Positions 8,828 through 17,681 of a stretch of 64,000 nucleotides of DNA are shown piece after piece. Numbering within the stretch: the stretch's first letter is position 1; every line of letters begins with the position of its first letter. The DNA is taken from the NCBI RefSeq assembly GCF_042956465.1, contig NZ_JBIBGL010000012.1:248001-312000 (forward strand), read 5' to 3'. The translations under genes and the position numbers were made by a program. Source of the DNA: Embleya sp042956465 (GTDB taxonomy: Bacteria > Actinomycetota > Actinomycetes > Streptomycetales > Streptomycetaceae). The notes beneath the pieces are model-generated. The model saw only the letters and a program-made list of their open reading frames with translations. It was not told the DNA's origin and did not search any database.

Positions 8828-9991
8828 GTGACCGCTTCGCACAACGGTGCGGAAACGCCTACCGACCCCGCAGCCGCGCGGGGTCGGCGGGCGCGTCGCG
8901 TCACCGATCTGCTCCCCGTGTTTCCCTGGGACCGCCTCGAACCGTTCGGCGCACGGGCGCGGGCCCACCCGGGCGGCGTGGTCGACCTGTCGGTCGGCAC
9001 GCCGGTCGACCCCACCCCGGAGCTGATCCGGGACGCGCTGAGCGCTGCCGCCGACTCGCCCGGATACCCGACCGTGTACGGCAGGCCCGAACTGCGCGAG
9101 TCGATCGCCGCGTGGCTGGTCCGCCGACTGGGGATCGCCGGCGCGAACCCGGACGCGGTGCTGCCGGTGATCGGCACCAAGGAACTGGTCGCGGCGCTGC
9201 CCAACCAGCTCGGGCTCGGGCCGGGCGACGTCGTCGCGCACCCGGCGCTGGCCTACCCCACCTACGACGTGGGTGCGCGGCTGGCCGGGGCCACCCCGCT
9301 CGCGGTGGTGGACGGCACGCTGCCGGATCCCGCCGGCGTGCGGATGATCTGGCTGAACTCGCCGGGCAACCCGCACGGCGCGGTGCGCTCGGTCCAGGAG
9401 TTGCGCACGGTGGTCGAGTGGGCCCGCGCGCACGACATCCTGGTGGTCTCCGACGAGTGCTACATCGAGCTGTGCTGGGACACCCAGGCGGTCTCGGTGC
9501 TGCATCCGGACGTGTGCGGCGGCTCGCACGAGGGGCTGTTGGCCCTGCATTCGTTGTCCAAGCGCAGCAACCTGGCCGGCTACCGTGCGGGGTTCGTCAC
9601 CGGCGACCTCGCGGTGATCCGCGAGCTGCTCGCGGTGCGCAAGCACTCGGGGCACATCGTGCCGGGCCCGGTGCAGGCGGCGATGGCCGTGGCCTTCGCG
9701 GACGACGAGCACGTCGCGGTGCAAAAGGCCCGCTACGCGGCCCGACGCACCGCGCTGCGCGGCGCGCTGGAGTCGGCCGGCTTCCGGATCGAGCACTCCC
9801 AGGCGAGCCTGTACCTGTGGACCACGCGCGACGAGGACTGCTGGGAGACCGTGGCCTGGTTCGCCGAGCGCGGCATCCTGGTCGCGCCGGGCGACTTCTA
9901 CGGCCCGCTGGGCAACCGGCACGTGCGGATCGCGTTCACCGCGACCGACGAGCGGGTGGCGGCGGGCGTGGAGCGCCTCAAGAACGGTTGA
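8828..9991 (+). CDS. dapC: Succinyldiaminopimelate transaminase
   Basis: A protein of 387 residues, a fold-type I PLP aminotransferase. The Schiff-base lysine is in LHSLSKRSNLAGYRAGF (near 244), the substrate-cofactor motif is NSPGNPHG, and a phosphate-binding Arg follows the Lys. It matches the actinobacterial DapC that converts N-succinyl-2-amino-6-ketopimelate to N-succinyl-diaminopimelate in the lysine/peptidoglycan pathway. The neighbours fdxA (6 bp upstream) and dapE (85 bp downstream) support the pathway assignment over a generic aminotransferase. Confidence 0.92.
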   Translation: MTASHNGAETPTDPAAARGRRARRVTDLLPVFPWDRLEPFGARARAHPGGVVDLSVGTPVDPTPELIRDALSAAADSPGYPTVYGRPELRESIAAWLVRRLGIAGANPDAVLPVIGTKELVAALPNQLGLGPGDVVAHPALAYPTYDVGARLAGATPLAVVDGTLPDPAGVRMIWLNSPGNPHGAVRSVQELRTVVEWARAHDILVVSDECYIELCWDTQAVSVLHPDVCGGSHEGLLALHSLSKRSNLAGYRAGFVTGDLAVIRELLAVRKHSGHIVPGPVQAAMAVAFADDEHVAVQKARYAARRTALRGALESAGFRIEHSQASLYLWTTRDEDCWETVAWFAERGILVAPGDFYGPLGNRHVRIAFTATDERVAAGVERLKNG

Positions 9992-10026
9992 GCCGGGCAA
10001 TTGTCGAGTGACGAGGCCCGATTCAC

Positions 10027-10069
10027 CTGACGGATCGTCAGATGACGTGTCCCGGGACCGGGATAGGCT
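10027..10069 (+). promoter_or_regulatory. Probable promoter of dapE with an inverted repeat
   Basis: CTGACG-GAT-CGTCAG (10027-10041) is a perfect 6-bp inverted repeat with a 3-bp centre. It overlaps a -35-like GATGAC (10041-10046), and after 17 bp comes TAGGCT (10064-10069). The ATG of dapE lies 6 nt past that -10 box, so the transcript would be leaderless, and indeed no ribosome site is present. The repeat could be an operator; its regulator is unknown. Confidence 0.55.
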
Positions 10070-10075
10070 GCCGGT

Positions 10076-11137
10076 ATGACCGTGAGGCTTGATCTGTCCC
10101 AGGACGCGGCATCGCTCACCGCGCAACTCGTCGACATTCCGTCCGTCAGCGGCGACGAGCGAGTGCTCGCCGACGCGGTGGAGGAGGCGCTGCGCGCCCA
10201 CCCGCACCTGACCGTGTACCGGGACGGCGACTCGGTGGTCGCGCGCACCGACCTCGGTCGGTCCGAACGCATCCTGATCGCGGGTCACCTGGACACCGTC
10301 CCGATCGCGGACAACCTGCCGTCGCGGATCGAGGGCCCGCTGATGTACGGGTGCGGCACCTCGGACATGAAGAGCGGCGTCGCGGTCCAACTGCGGCTCG
10401 CCGCGCACCTGACCGAGCCCAATCGCGACGTCACCTACGTGTTCTACGACTGCGAGGAGATCGAGGCGTCCCGCAACGGTCTGCTGCGACTGGCGAACAC
10501 CCACCCGGAGTGGCTCGTGGCCGACTTCGCGGTGCTGATGGAGCCGACCGGCGGCGCGGTCGAGGGCGGTTGCCAGGGCACGTTGCGGGTGCGGATCACC
10601 ACGAAGGGCACCCGGGCGCACTCGGCCCGCTCGTGGCTGGGCGACAACGCGATCCACGCGGCGGCGCCGATCCTGACCCGGTTGCAGGGCTACGAGGCGG
10701 CCAGGGTCGTGATCGACGGGCTCGAATACCGCGAGGGGCTCAGCGCGGTCGCGATCGAGGGTGGTGTCGCGGGCAACGTCATCCCCGACGCCTGCACCGT
10801 GACGGTCAACTTCCGCTTCGCCCCCAACCGCAGCGTCGAGCAGGCGCTCGAGCACGTGCGGGAGGTGTTCGCCGGTTTCGACGTGGTGCTCACCGATGCG
10901 GCCGCCGGTGCGCTGCCCGGTCTGGACCGACCCGCGGCGGCGGCGTTCGTGGCGGCGATCGGGACCCCGCCGCGGGCCAAGTTCGGCTGGACCGACGTGG
11001 CCCGGTTCTCCGCGCTGGGCATCCCCGCGGTCAACTACGGGCCCGGCGACCCCAATCTCGCGCACAAGCGGGACGAGCACGTGGAGATCGCGCTGATCGG
11101 GGACAGCGAGAGCAGGCTGCTGCGCTGGCTTCGCTAG
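10076..11137 (+). CDS. dapE: Succinyl-diaminopimelate desuccinylase
   Basis: A protein of 353 residues of the M20 metallohydrolase family. Metal-ligand motifs are GHLDTVP (His near 70), YGCGTSDMKSG (bridging Asp) and DCEEIEA (catalytic Glu and ligand Glu). A dimerisation insert occupies about 180-290. It removes succinate from N-succinyl-LL-diaminopimelate. It follows dapC but appears to have its own leaderless promoter. Its TAG stop codon overlaps the end of a MITE-like element. Confidence 0.93.
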   Translation: MTVRLDLSQDAASLTAQLVDIPSVSGDERVLADAVEEALRAHPHLTVYRDGDSVVARTDLGRSERILIAGHLDTVPIADNLPSRIEGPLMYGCGTSDMKSGVAVQLRLAAHLTEPNRDVTYVFYDCEEIEASRNGLLRLANTHPEWLVADFAVLMEPTGGAVEGGCQGTLRVRITTKGTRAHSARSWLGDNAIHAAAPILTRLQGYEAARVVIDGLEYREGLSAVAIEGGVAGNVIPDACTVTVNFRFAPNRSVEQALEHVREVFAGFDVVLTDAAAGALPGLDRPAAAAFVAAIGTPPRAKFGWTDVARFSALGIPAVNYGPGDPNLAHKRDEHVEIALIGDSESRLLRWLR

Positions 11138-11326
11138 GCCGTGTCCGGTGGATCCTGGTGGATGAGGTCGCGTCGTCCGGTGCCGTTGCTCGGCGTGCCG
11201 GAGAAGCGGCCGCATGGTGGTTCCATTCGGCTGTTTCTCCGGTGCGGCGAGACGAGCGCAGCGAGGAGCCCGCGAAGGGCGGATGCCAGGCGGCGCGGCC
11301 CCACCAGGATCCGCCGGACACGGCCT
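11136..11326. mobile_element. MITE-like element with 26-bp terminal inverted repeats
   Basis: The ends 11136-11161 and 11301-11326 are inverted copies, matching at 25 of 26 positions. They enclose about 139 bp with no credible gene. A second inverted pair, CCGGAGAA (11198-11205) and TTCTCCGG (11235-11242), forms an inner hairpin. Size and structure fit a miniature inverted-repeat element moved by a transposase in trans. I saw no target-site duplication. The left end supplies part of the dapE stop codon. Confidence 0.7.
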
Positions 11327-11416
11327 GGTGCCGCGCCACCGGCGACCGGCGGTCCGTTCGCGGTGCTTCCCGGGTAAATGCGATCAACAGTTGCCGCGGC
11401 GTGACAGGGTGGCCGG

Positions 11417-12199
11417 ATGGATGCGCGATTCGCTCCGGAGGAGCCACCCGAGTTTGCCTCGCCCAGTGAGGTCGAGGAACAGCATCCCGGCATGGGGCAC
11501 CTCGGTACCGAGGCGTGGCGCGTGCTGCGGATCCAGACCGAGTTCGTGGACGGGTTCGGCATGCTCGCCGACCTCGGCCGGGCGGTGAGCGTGTTCGGAT
11601 CCGCCCGGACCAAACCGGGGTCGGCCGAGTACCGGATCGGCGAGCGGGTCGGCCGGGCGCTGGCCGAGGCCGGCTACGCGGTGATCACCGGCGGCGGTCC
11701 CGGCGCGATGGAGGCGGCCAACAAGGGCGCCCGGGACGCGGGCGGGCAGTCCGTGGGCGTGGGCATCAAGCTCCCCTTCGAGTCCGGGCTCAACCCGTAC
11801 GTGGACCGGGGCATCACCTTCCGGTACTTCTTCGCCCGCAAGACGATGTTCGTCAAGTACGCGCAGGGCTTCATCGTGCTGCCCGGCGGGATCGGCACGC
11901 TGGACGAGTTGTTCGAGGCACTGACCCTGGTCCAGACCGGCAAGGTCACCCACTTCCCGGTGGTGCTGATCGGCCACGACTACTGGACCGGCCTGATCGA
12001 CTGGGTCCGCGACGTGGTGATTGCCCAGGGCAAGGCGTCACCGGCCGACCTGGACCTGATCCGGATCACCGACGACGTGGACGAGGCGGTGCGGATCATT
12101 CGCGACGCCGACCTGGAGTGCTCGAAGATCGAGGCCGAGTCCCGTGCGGACAAGGCCGCGGCGGAACGCCGCGCCGGTGGCGGAGCAATTGCCACCTGA
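11417..12199 (+). CDS. LOG-family (TIGR00730) nucleotide phosphoribohydrolase
   Basis: A protein of 260 residues with a Rossmann-like fold. The LOG signatures are GGGPGAMEAANKGA and PGGIGTLDELFEALTLVQTGK. Known members cleave cytokinin riboside 5'-monophosphates or AMP to the free base; the M. tuberculosis homologue next to folP does this. The N-terminal ~35 residues (rich in E and P) are outside the conserved part. A position just upstream of PhoX and folP fits the conserved actinobacterial order. Confidence 0.9.
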   Translation: MDARFAPEEPPEFASPSEVEEQHPGMGHLGTEAWRVLRIQTEFVDGFGMLADLGRAVSVFGSARTKPGSAEYRIGERVGRALAEAGYAVITGGGPGAMEAANKGARDAGGQSVGVGIKLPFESGLNPYVDRGITFRYFFARKTMFVKYAQGFIVLPGGIGTLDELFEALTLVQTGKVTHFPVVLIGHDYWTGLIDWVRDVVIAQGKASPADLDLIRITDDVDEAVRIIRDADLECSKIEAESRADKAAAERRAGGGAIAT

Positions 12200-12297
12200 C
12201 GGGCATTCGGGCGCCCCGCCGCGTTCACTCGGTGGACACCGGCGGGCGAAAGCGTAGGGGCGTCCCGATATTTCCTGCCTGTCACTGGAGAAACCAG

Positions 12298-13707
12298 ATG
12301 TCGCTGTCCCGCAGGGGCTTCCTCGGTCGCACCGCCACCACCGGTGCCGGTGTCGCCCTCATCGGCAGCACCGGCATGCTGCTGGCCCCGAACGCCTCGG
12401 CCTCGTCCCGGCACAACGGGCACGGCCGGCCGCCGGCCCAGCCGGGCTACGGTGCGCTGATCGACGATCCGGCCGGGCGCCTGGCGCTGCCCAAGGGTTT
12501 CTCGTACCAGATCGTCACCGAGGCCGGTGTCACCAAGCTGGAGTCCGGCGAGTTCACCCCGAGCAACCACGACGGCACCGGCGCCTTCAAGCTGCGCGGC
12601 GGCGGCACGGTGTTGGTCAACAACCACGAGCTCGGCGGTTCGCTCAAGGACACCCCGCTCCCGGTCCCGCACCTGTCCGGCCTGGTCTACGACGAGGGTC
12701 TGGCCGGCGGCTGCACCGTGGTCGAGGTGAACCGTTACGGCCGGCGCATCCGCGAGTACGTCGGCGTGGCCGGCACCGCGACCAACTGCGCGGGCGGGGT
12801 GACCCCGTGGGACACCTGGCTGACCTGTGAGGAGACCGAGCAGCTGGCCGGTCAGGGCAGCGCGACCAAGGACCACGGCTACGTGTTCGAGGTCGACCCC
12901 TACGACCGCCGCGCGAACCGCGACCCCAAGCCGATCAAGGCGCTCGGCCGGTTCGCCCACGAGGCCGTCGCGGTCGACCCGCGTCGCGGCCACATGTACC
13001 TGACCGAGGACGCGAGCAACCCGAACGGGCTGTTCTACCGCTGGGAGCCCCCGCGCCACTGGGACGGCGGCCGGGGTCGGCTGCGCAAGCTCGCCGACGA
13101 CGCGGGCACCCTCGCGGCGATGCGCTGCGTGGACGCGAGCGGCAAGCACGTGGACGACCTCTCCCGGGCGACCGAGATCGGCACCACCTACGCGGTGAAC
13201 TGGGTGACGGTGCAGGAGCGCGACGCGCGCACGGTGTCCATCCGCAAGCAGTTCCAGAACACCGACATCACCCGCGGTCGCAAGATCGAGGGCATCTGGT
13301 GGGGCGACGGCGGCGCGTACGTCGTCACCAGCTTCGCCCGCAAGGAGAGCCCGGGTACGCCGCACGACGGCCAGGTCTGGTTCTACGACCCGCGTCGGGG
13401 TCGGCTGACCCTGAAGCTGCGCTTCGGCGTCAACGCCACGCCGGACGTGGACGGTCCGTACGACGGCCCGGACAACATCAGCGTCTCGCCGCACGGCGGC
13501 GTGATCATCGCCGAGGACGGCGAGGGTGTGCAGCACCTGCTCGGCGCGACCGAGGACGGCAAGACCTACCCGATCGCCCGCAACGACGTGCCCGGTGGCA
13601 GCGAGATGACCGGCCCGGTCTTCTCCGAGGACGGCCGCACGCTGTTCGCGAACATGCAGACCCCGGGCACGATGTACGCGATCCAGGGCCCCTGGAAGCG
13701 CTGCTGA
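12298..13707 (+). CDS. Tat-exported PhoX-like phosphatase (DUF839)
   Basis: A protein of 469 residues. The N-terminus has the twin-arginine signal SRRGFLG followed by a hydrophobic stretch and an Ala-rich cleavage region (about residues 1-36). The mature part matches the DUF839/PhoX beta-propeller: SNHDGTGAF, VNNHELG, GGVTPWDTWLTCEET, WGDGGAYVVTSFA, DGPDNISVSPHGG. Characterised PhoX enzymes are calcium/iron-dependent alkaline phosphatases, secreted folded through Tat. GGAG upstream supports the ATG at 12298. No phosphate-control (Pho) box was recognised. Confidence 0.88.
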   Translation: MSLSRRGFLGRTATTGAGVALIGSTGMLLAPNASASSRHNGHGRPPAQPGYGALIDDPAGRLALPKGFSYQIVTEAGVTKLESGEFTPSNHDGTGAFKLRGGGTVLVNNHELGGSLKDTPLPVPHLSGLVYDEGLAGGCTVVEVNRYGRRIREYVGVAGTATNCAGGVTPWDTWLTCEETEQLAGQGSATKDHGYVFEVDPYDRRANRDPKPIKALGRFAHEAVAVDPRRGHMYLTEDASNPNGLFYRWEPPRHWDGGRGRLRKLADDAGTLAAMRCVDASGKHVDDLSRATEIGTTYAVNWVTVQERDARTVSIRKQFQNTDITRGRKIEGIWWGDGGAYVVTSFARKESPGTPHDGQVWFYDPRRGRLTLKLRFGVNATPDVDGPYDGPDNISVSPHGGVIIAEDGEGVQHLLGATEDGKTYPIARNDVPGGSEMTGPVFSEDGRTLFANMQTPGTMYAIQGPWKRC

Positions 13708-13745
13708 TCCGTTGAATCGCCGGCTGCGGTCGGCGTGCACGCCCC

Positions 13746-13782
13746 GGCGCCCGCGTCCACCTCCCCGGTGGGCGCGGGCGCC
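13746..13782. terminator. Bidirectional terminator between phoX and folP
   Basis: A 16-bp stem (13746-13761 with 13767-13782, one G-T pair) with a 5-nt loop. It lies between the convergent PhoX-like and dihydropteroate synthase genes and can serve both. Confidence 0.75.
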
Positions 13783-13826
13783 GAAGCGCGTTCCCCGCGG
13801 GACCGCGCGGCGGCCCCGCGGGTCGG

Positions 13827-14693
13827 TCAGGCCAGGGCGCGCCGGGCCACCGCGGGCTGCCGGGTGCCGTGGATCGAGGACACCATGTCCAGCACCTGGC
13901 GGGTCTCCTCGACCTGGTGCGCGCGGTACACCCGGGCACCCAGCCACGCGCTGACCGCCGTGGTGGCGAGGGTGCCGAGCAGGCGCTCGTTCACCGGCTT
14001 GTCCAGCGTCTCGCCGACGAAGTCCTTGTTGGACAACGACACCAGGACCGGCCAGCCGGTGTCGACCATCTCGCCGAGTCGGCGGGTCGCCTCCAGCGAG
14101 TGCCGGGTGTTCTTGCCGAAGTCGTGCCCGGGGTCGATCAGGATCGCGTCCCGGCGCACCCCCAACCGGGCGGCCCGCTCGGCCAGGCCGACCGTGACGT
14201 CCAGGATGTCGGCCATCACGTCCACGTAGCCGACCCGGTGCGGCCGGGTGCGCGGCTGCGCGCGACCGGCGTGTGTGCACACGATGCCCACGTCGTACTT
14301 GGCGGCCACCTCGGCGAGCTTGGGGTCCACGCCGCCCCATGCGTCGTTCATCAGGTCCGCGCCCGCCTCGCAGACCGCCTCGGCCACCTCGTGCCGCCAG
14401 GTGTCGACGCTGATCACCACGTCGGGGTGGCGGCGGCGGACCTCGGCCACGAAGGACGCCGTGCGGCGGATCTCCTCCGCCACGTCCACCTCGGCCCCCG
14501 GCCCGGCCTTGACCCCCCCGATGTCCACGATCCCCGCGCCCTCGGCCACCGCGCGTTCGACCGCGTCCAGGGCCGGTCGATCGTCGAAGGTCGCGCCCTT
14601 GTCGAAAAACGAGTCCGGTGTGCGGTTGATGATCGCCATGATCACCAACTCGTCGCCATCGAACTCCCGTCGCCCCAGCCTCAGCGTCGTCAC
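13827..14693 (-). CDS. folP: Dihydropteroate synthase (FolP2-like paralogue)
   Basis: A protein of 288 residues with a TIM barrel. Family motifs are MAIINRTPDSFFDKG, DIGGVKAGPGAEVDVAEE, SVDTWRHEVAEAV, NDAWGG and DPGHDFGKNTRHSLE. The usual GGEST loop reads GGVKA, as in FolP2-type paralogues, which may not make dihydropteroate. The setting (next to a DivIVA-domain gene and tag) also matches M. tuberculosis folP2, so activity should not be assumed. The GTG at 14693 starts the conserved region; the next GTG upstream (14702) is possible. Confidence 0.88.
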   Translation of the reverse strand: MTTLRLGRREFDGDELVIMAIINRTPDSFFDKGATFDDRPALDAVERAVAEGAGIVDIGGVKAGPGAEVDVAEEIRRTASFVAEVRRRHPDVVISVDTWRHEVAEAVCEAGADLMNDAWGGVDPKLAEVAAKYDVGIVCTHAGRAQPRTRPHRVGYVDVMADILDVTVGLAERAARLGVRRDAILIDPGHDFGKNTRHSLEATRRLGEMVDTGWPVLVSLSNKDFVGETLDKPVNERLLGTLATTAVSAWLGARVYRAHQVEETRQVLDMVSSIHGTRQPAVARRALA

Positions 14694-14844
14694 CCCGTCG
14701 ACCTCCGCTAACCACACCCTGCACGTGCCACCTGACCCCCTGATCGTGGCACGATCGTCCCGTGCGACGACCCGGGGGCTTCCCGAAGCCGCCGGAGCGG
14801 ACACCCGTCCCAGCACCTGCACCACCGTCGAAGGGGAGCCGTCC

Positions 14845-15612
14845 GTGTTCTGGATCCAGCTTGTCGTGGTGACCGGGGTGATCCTCGTGATCGCCGCGGT
14901 CGTGCTCGGGGCGGGTGGCTCCCTTCCCGACGCCCACCGCGAACAGCCCGAGCTGCGGATGCCCGGCGACCGCCCGCTCACGAGCGCGGATGTCGACGAC
15001 ATCCGGTTCCCGGTGGTCTTCCGCGGCTACCGGATGAGCGAGGTCGACGTGGTCCTGGACCGCCTCACCGGCGAACTCGCGGCGCGCGACGCGCGCATCC
15101 TGGAACTCGAATACAAGATCAGCGGCATCACCCCCGCCGGCATCACCGTGTCCGTCCCGGGCGCCGCCGGCGTCGGGGCGAGCGCGCTCGGCGCCGGCCG
15201 GCTCGCCCCGCCGCCGCGCGCCGCGGGCGGCACCACACTGTCCCTGGAGAAGCCGGGCCCGGCCGAGTCGACCGAGCCCGACCGGGACGGGACACTGCCC
15301 GTCAACGTGGCCGAGAGTGCGGACGAGGGTGCGGACGACACGCGTGTCCCCGAGTCGGTCGCGGGTGGGACGGATGCCCCGGCCGACGCCGAGCGGACCG
15401 GTGAGCCGGCGACGGGTGAGCCGACCGTCGAGTCGACCGCCGAGCCGGCGGATGCCGCGACCGAAGCGGGGACCTCCATCGACGAGACCGCCTCGGCCGA
15501 CGTCTCGACCGCCTCCGCCGATGCCGACGCCCCGACCGCCCCGGCCGACGCCGACGCCCCCAGCGACGTCGCCACGCCGACCGCCGAGCCGAAGGGCGAC
15601 CCGAAGCCGTGA
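14845..15612 (+). CDS. DivIVA-like membrane protein
   Basis: A protein of 255 residues. A single N-terminal transmembrane helix (about 3-24) is followed by a DivIVA-type segment (IRFPVVFRGYRMSEVDVVLDRL) and a short coiled coil (LAARDARILELEYKI). The C-terminal ~150 residues are a low-complexity Ala/Thr/Asp/Glu tail. With the helix first, most of the protein is predicted to be cytoplasmic. Similar small DivIVA-domain proteins sit beside tag across actinobacteria; their role in polar or septal organisation is inferred. Its stop overlaps the tag start by 4 bp. Confidence 0.82.
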   Translation: MFWIQLVVVTGVILVIAAVVLGAGGSLPDAHREQPELRMPGDRPLTSADVDDIRFPVVFRGYRMSEVDVVLDRLTGELAARDARILELEYKISGITPAGITVSVPGAAGVGASALGAGRLAPPPRAAGGTTLSLEKPGPAESTEPDRDGTLPVNVAESADEGADDTRVPESVAGGTDAPADAERTGEPATGEPTVESTAEPADAATEAGTSIDETASADVSTASADADAPTAPADADAPSDVATPTAEPKGDPKP

Positions 15613-16187
15613 CCGTCGTCGGCGGCCCGGTCGCGGGACCGGACGGACTGCTGCGCTGCCCGTGGGGCGCGACCGGCCCGGAGGACTACCGGACCTACCA
15701 CGACACCGAGTGGGGCCTCCCCGTGCACGGCGAGGACGCGCTGTACGAACGGCTGTGCCTGGAGGCGTTCCAGTCCGGCTTGTCCTGGCTGACCATCCTG
15801 CGCCGACGGGCCGGCTTCCGGGCCGCCTTCGCGGACTTCTCGATTGCCCGGGTGACGCGATTCGACGACGCGGACCGGGCGCGGCTGCTCGCCGACGAGG
15901 GCATCATCCGCAATCGGGCCAAGATCGACGCCGCGATAGCCAACGCACACGCGGCGCAGGCCCTCCAGGGCGGTCTGGACGCGCTCGTGTGGTCCTTCGC
16001 ACCTTCCGGGCGCCGGAAGGCTCCCGCGGCCCTGTCGGACGTACCGGCGGTCACCGAGGAGTCCACCGCGCTGGCCAAGGAACTCAAGCGCAAGGGTTTC
16101 CGGTTCGTCGGCCCGACCACGGCCTATGCGCTGATGCAGGCCTGCGGGTTGGTCAACGACCATCTGAAGGGCTGCGTGTCCCGCTGA
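15609..16187 (+). CDS. tag: DNA-3-methyladenine glycosylase I
   Basis: A protein of 192 residues. It keeps the Tag signatures RCPWG, YHDTEWGLPVHGEDALYERLCLEAFQSGLSW and the C-terminal LMQACGLVNDHLKGC. The N-terminal Cys, the YHDTEWG His and the final His-x3-Cys pair correspond to the zinc ligands of E. coli Tag. It excises 3-methyladenine in base-excision repair. The GTG start overlaps the DivIVA-like gene (GTGA), so it is coupled to it. Confidence 0.94.
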   Translation: MTVVGGPVAGPDGLLRCPWGATGPEDYRTYHDTEWGLPVHGEDALYERLCLEAFQSGLSWLTILRRRAGFRAAFADFSIARVTRFDDADRARLLADEGIIRNRAKIDAAIANAHAAQALQGGLDALVWSFAPSGRRKAPAALSDVPAVTEESTALAKELKRKGFRFVGPTTAYALMQACGLVNDHLKGCVSR

Positions 16188-16240
16188 GCATCGGGCACCG
16201 CCGGCGCGTGGAACCCCGCGCGCCGGCGCCCCGGGGACCC

Positions 16241-16280
16241 GTCCGGAAGGTCTCGGCGAGGCCACCGAGACCCGCCGGAC
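16241..16280. terminator. Bidirectional terminator between tag and enoyl-CoA hydratase gene
   Basis: GTCCGG...CCGGAC (16241-16246 with 16275-16280) encloses GGTCTCGG...CCGAGACC (16249-16256 with 16265-16272), with 2-nt bulges between the stems. It lies between two convergent genes. A smaller inverted pair occurs at 16201-16208 and 16219-16226. Confidence 0.7.
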
Positions 16281-16291
16281 CGGGCCCGGGC

Positions 16292-17089
16292 TCAGCGGCC
16301 GACGAAGGCCGGCTTCTCCTTGGCGACGAATGCCGCGACCGCGATCTTGTGATCCTCGGAGCCGCCCGCGCGCAGTTGCAGCTCCTCCTCCTTGGCCAGG
16401 GTGTCGATCAGCGAGTGGGACGCGCCGTAGGCCACCGACTCCTTGAGCGCGGCCAGCGCCACGGTCGGCCCCTCGGCCAGCCGGCGGGCCAGTTCGCGGG
16501 CCGTGTCCAGGACCCGATCGGCCGGTACCACCTGGTTGGCCAGGCCCAGTTCGAGCGCCTCGGCCGCCTTGACCGTGCGCGGCAACATCAGCAGGTCGAT
16601 CGCCCGGGCCTGGCCGACCAGGCGCGGCAGCGTCCAGGACGCGCCGGAATCGGCGGTCAGCGCGACCCCCGCGAACGCGGTGTTGAAGCCGGCCGTGTCC
16701 GCCATGATCCGGAAGTCGCAGGCCCACGCGATCGCCGCGCCGGCCCCCGCCGCGACCCCGTTGACCGCGGCGATCACCGGCTTGGCCATCGTGGCGAGCG
16801 CGGTCACCAGCGGGTTGTAGTGCTCACGCACGGTCGCGAAGGTGGCCTCGGGGCCGGTCTCCAGCTGTCGGATGTGCGCCTTGAGATCCTGGCCGACACA
16901 AAACGCCCGACCGCTGCCGGTCAGCAGGACGGCCCGCACGTCGGCGTCCTCGGCCGCGCGGAGCACCGCGTCGCGCAACGCGATCTTGGTCGGCTCGTCC
17001 AGCGAGTTCATCGCGTCGGGACGGTTCAGCGTGACGGTCGCGACTCCGTCGACGACTTCGTAGCGCACATTGTCGGTCTTGTCGGCCAT
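16292..17089 (-). CDS. Enoyl-CoA hydratase/isomerase family protein
   Basis: A protein of 265 residues with the crotonase fold. The oxyanion-hole stretches are FCVGQDLKAH and KPVIAAVNGVAAGAGAAIAWACDFRI. The position of the second catalytic Glu is occupied by LTADSGASWTLPRL. The canonical Glu before GG is absent, so it may be an isomerase or PaaG-like variant rather than a classical hydratase. GGAGG immediately upstream supports the ATG at 17089. No other fatty-acid gene is adjacent. Confidence 0.88.
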   Translation of the reverse strand: MADKTDNVRYEVVDGVATVTLNRPDAMNSLDEPTKIALRDAVLRAAEDADVRAVLLTGSGRAFCVGQDLKAHIRQLETGPEATFATVREHYNPLVTALATMAKPVIAAVNGVAAGAGAAIAWACDFRIMADTAGFNTAFAGVALTADSGASWTLPRLVGQARAIDLLMLPRTVKAAEALELGLANQVVPADRVLDTARELARRLAEGPTVALAALKESVAYGASHSLIDTLAKEEELQLRAGGSEDHKIAVAAFVAKEKPAFVGR

Positions 17090-17382
17090 GGCCTGCCTCC
17101 GCATCACGTACATCACCGCAGGTGGGATGTGCACAGCATGCCGGACCGCCATGCCGTGCCCCCGCCCGGCCCTGACGGGCCGTCAGCTCATTCCCGAGTC
17201 GGGGCCGAGCCGGGACGGACCGTCTCATTCCGTCGTCGTACGGACGAGGTTCGAGAGGCCGACGGGACCCGATGTTGCTCACCCCACCGTTCGATGCGGG
17301 ATAATGGTCCCTGATCAATGCTCTCGAAGACCGGTGGCCGGTTTGAGCACCGGTGCGTCGATATGCAGGAAGGGGAACGAGC

Positions 17383-17550
17383 ATGGCGGCCATGAAGCCG
17401 CGGACGGGCGACGGCCCGCTCGAGGTGACCAAGGAAGGGCGGGGCATCGTCATGCGCGTTCCGCTTGAGGGCGGTGGACGGCTCGTAGTCGAGCTGTCGG
17501 CCGATGAGGCCGGCGCCCTGAGCGAGGCGCTGAAGAACGCCGTGGGCTGA
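17383..17550 (+). CDS. DUF3117 small protein
   Basis: A protein of 55 residues (MAAMKPRTGDGPLEVTKEGR...), nearly invariant across actinobacteria as the DUF3117 family (Rv1211-like). It is short, cytoplasmic and of unknown function. A ribosome site (AAGGGG, about 17370-17375) precedes the ATG. The ~290-bp region between it and the leftward enoyl-CoA hydratase gene holds promoters for both; I could not assign boxes with confidence. Confidence 0.92.
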   Translation: MAAMKPRTGDGPLEVTKEGRGIVMRVPLEGGGRLVVELSADEAGALSEALKNAVG

Positions 17551-17586
17551 CCCCCAGGGGCGACGCCCTCGACGAAAGTCGTGATG

Positions 17587-17636
17587 CGACGGCCCCGATC
17601 CGGACATGGATACTCATGTCCGGATCGGGGCCGTCG
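17587..17636. terminator. Strong bidirectional terminator
   Basis: A perfect 22-bp stem (17587-17608 with 17615-17636) and a 6-nt loop. It lies between the convergent DUF3117 and O-methyltransferase genes and is among the strongest hairpins in the window. Confidence 0.85.
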
Positions 17637-17681
17637 GCATGTCCGGGCGACTCCCGGCGACCGGCACGCGAACGGCGCCGA

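Noticed and set aside
11980..14937. A ~985-codon minus-strand frame over phoX and folP
   Set aside because: Only the frame matching dihydropteroate synthase has family motifs; this one is a low-complexity shadow.
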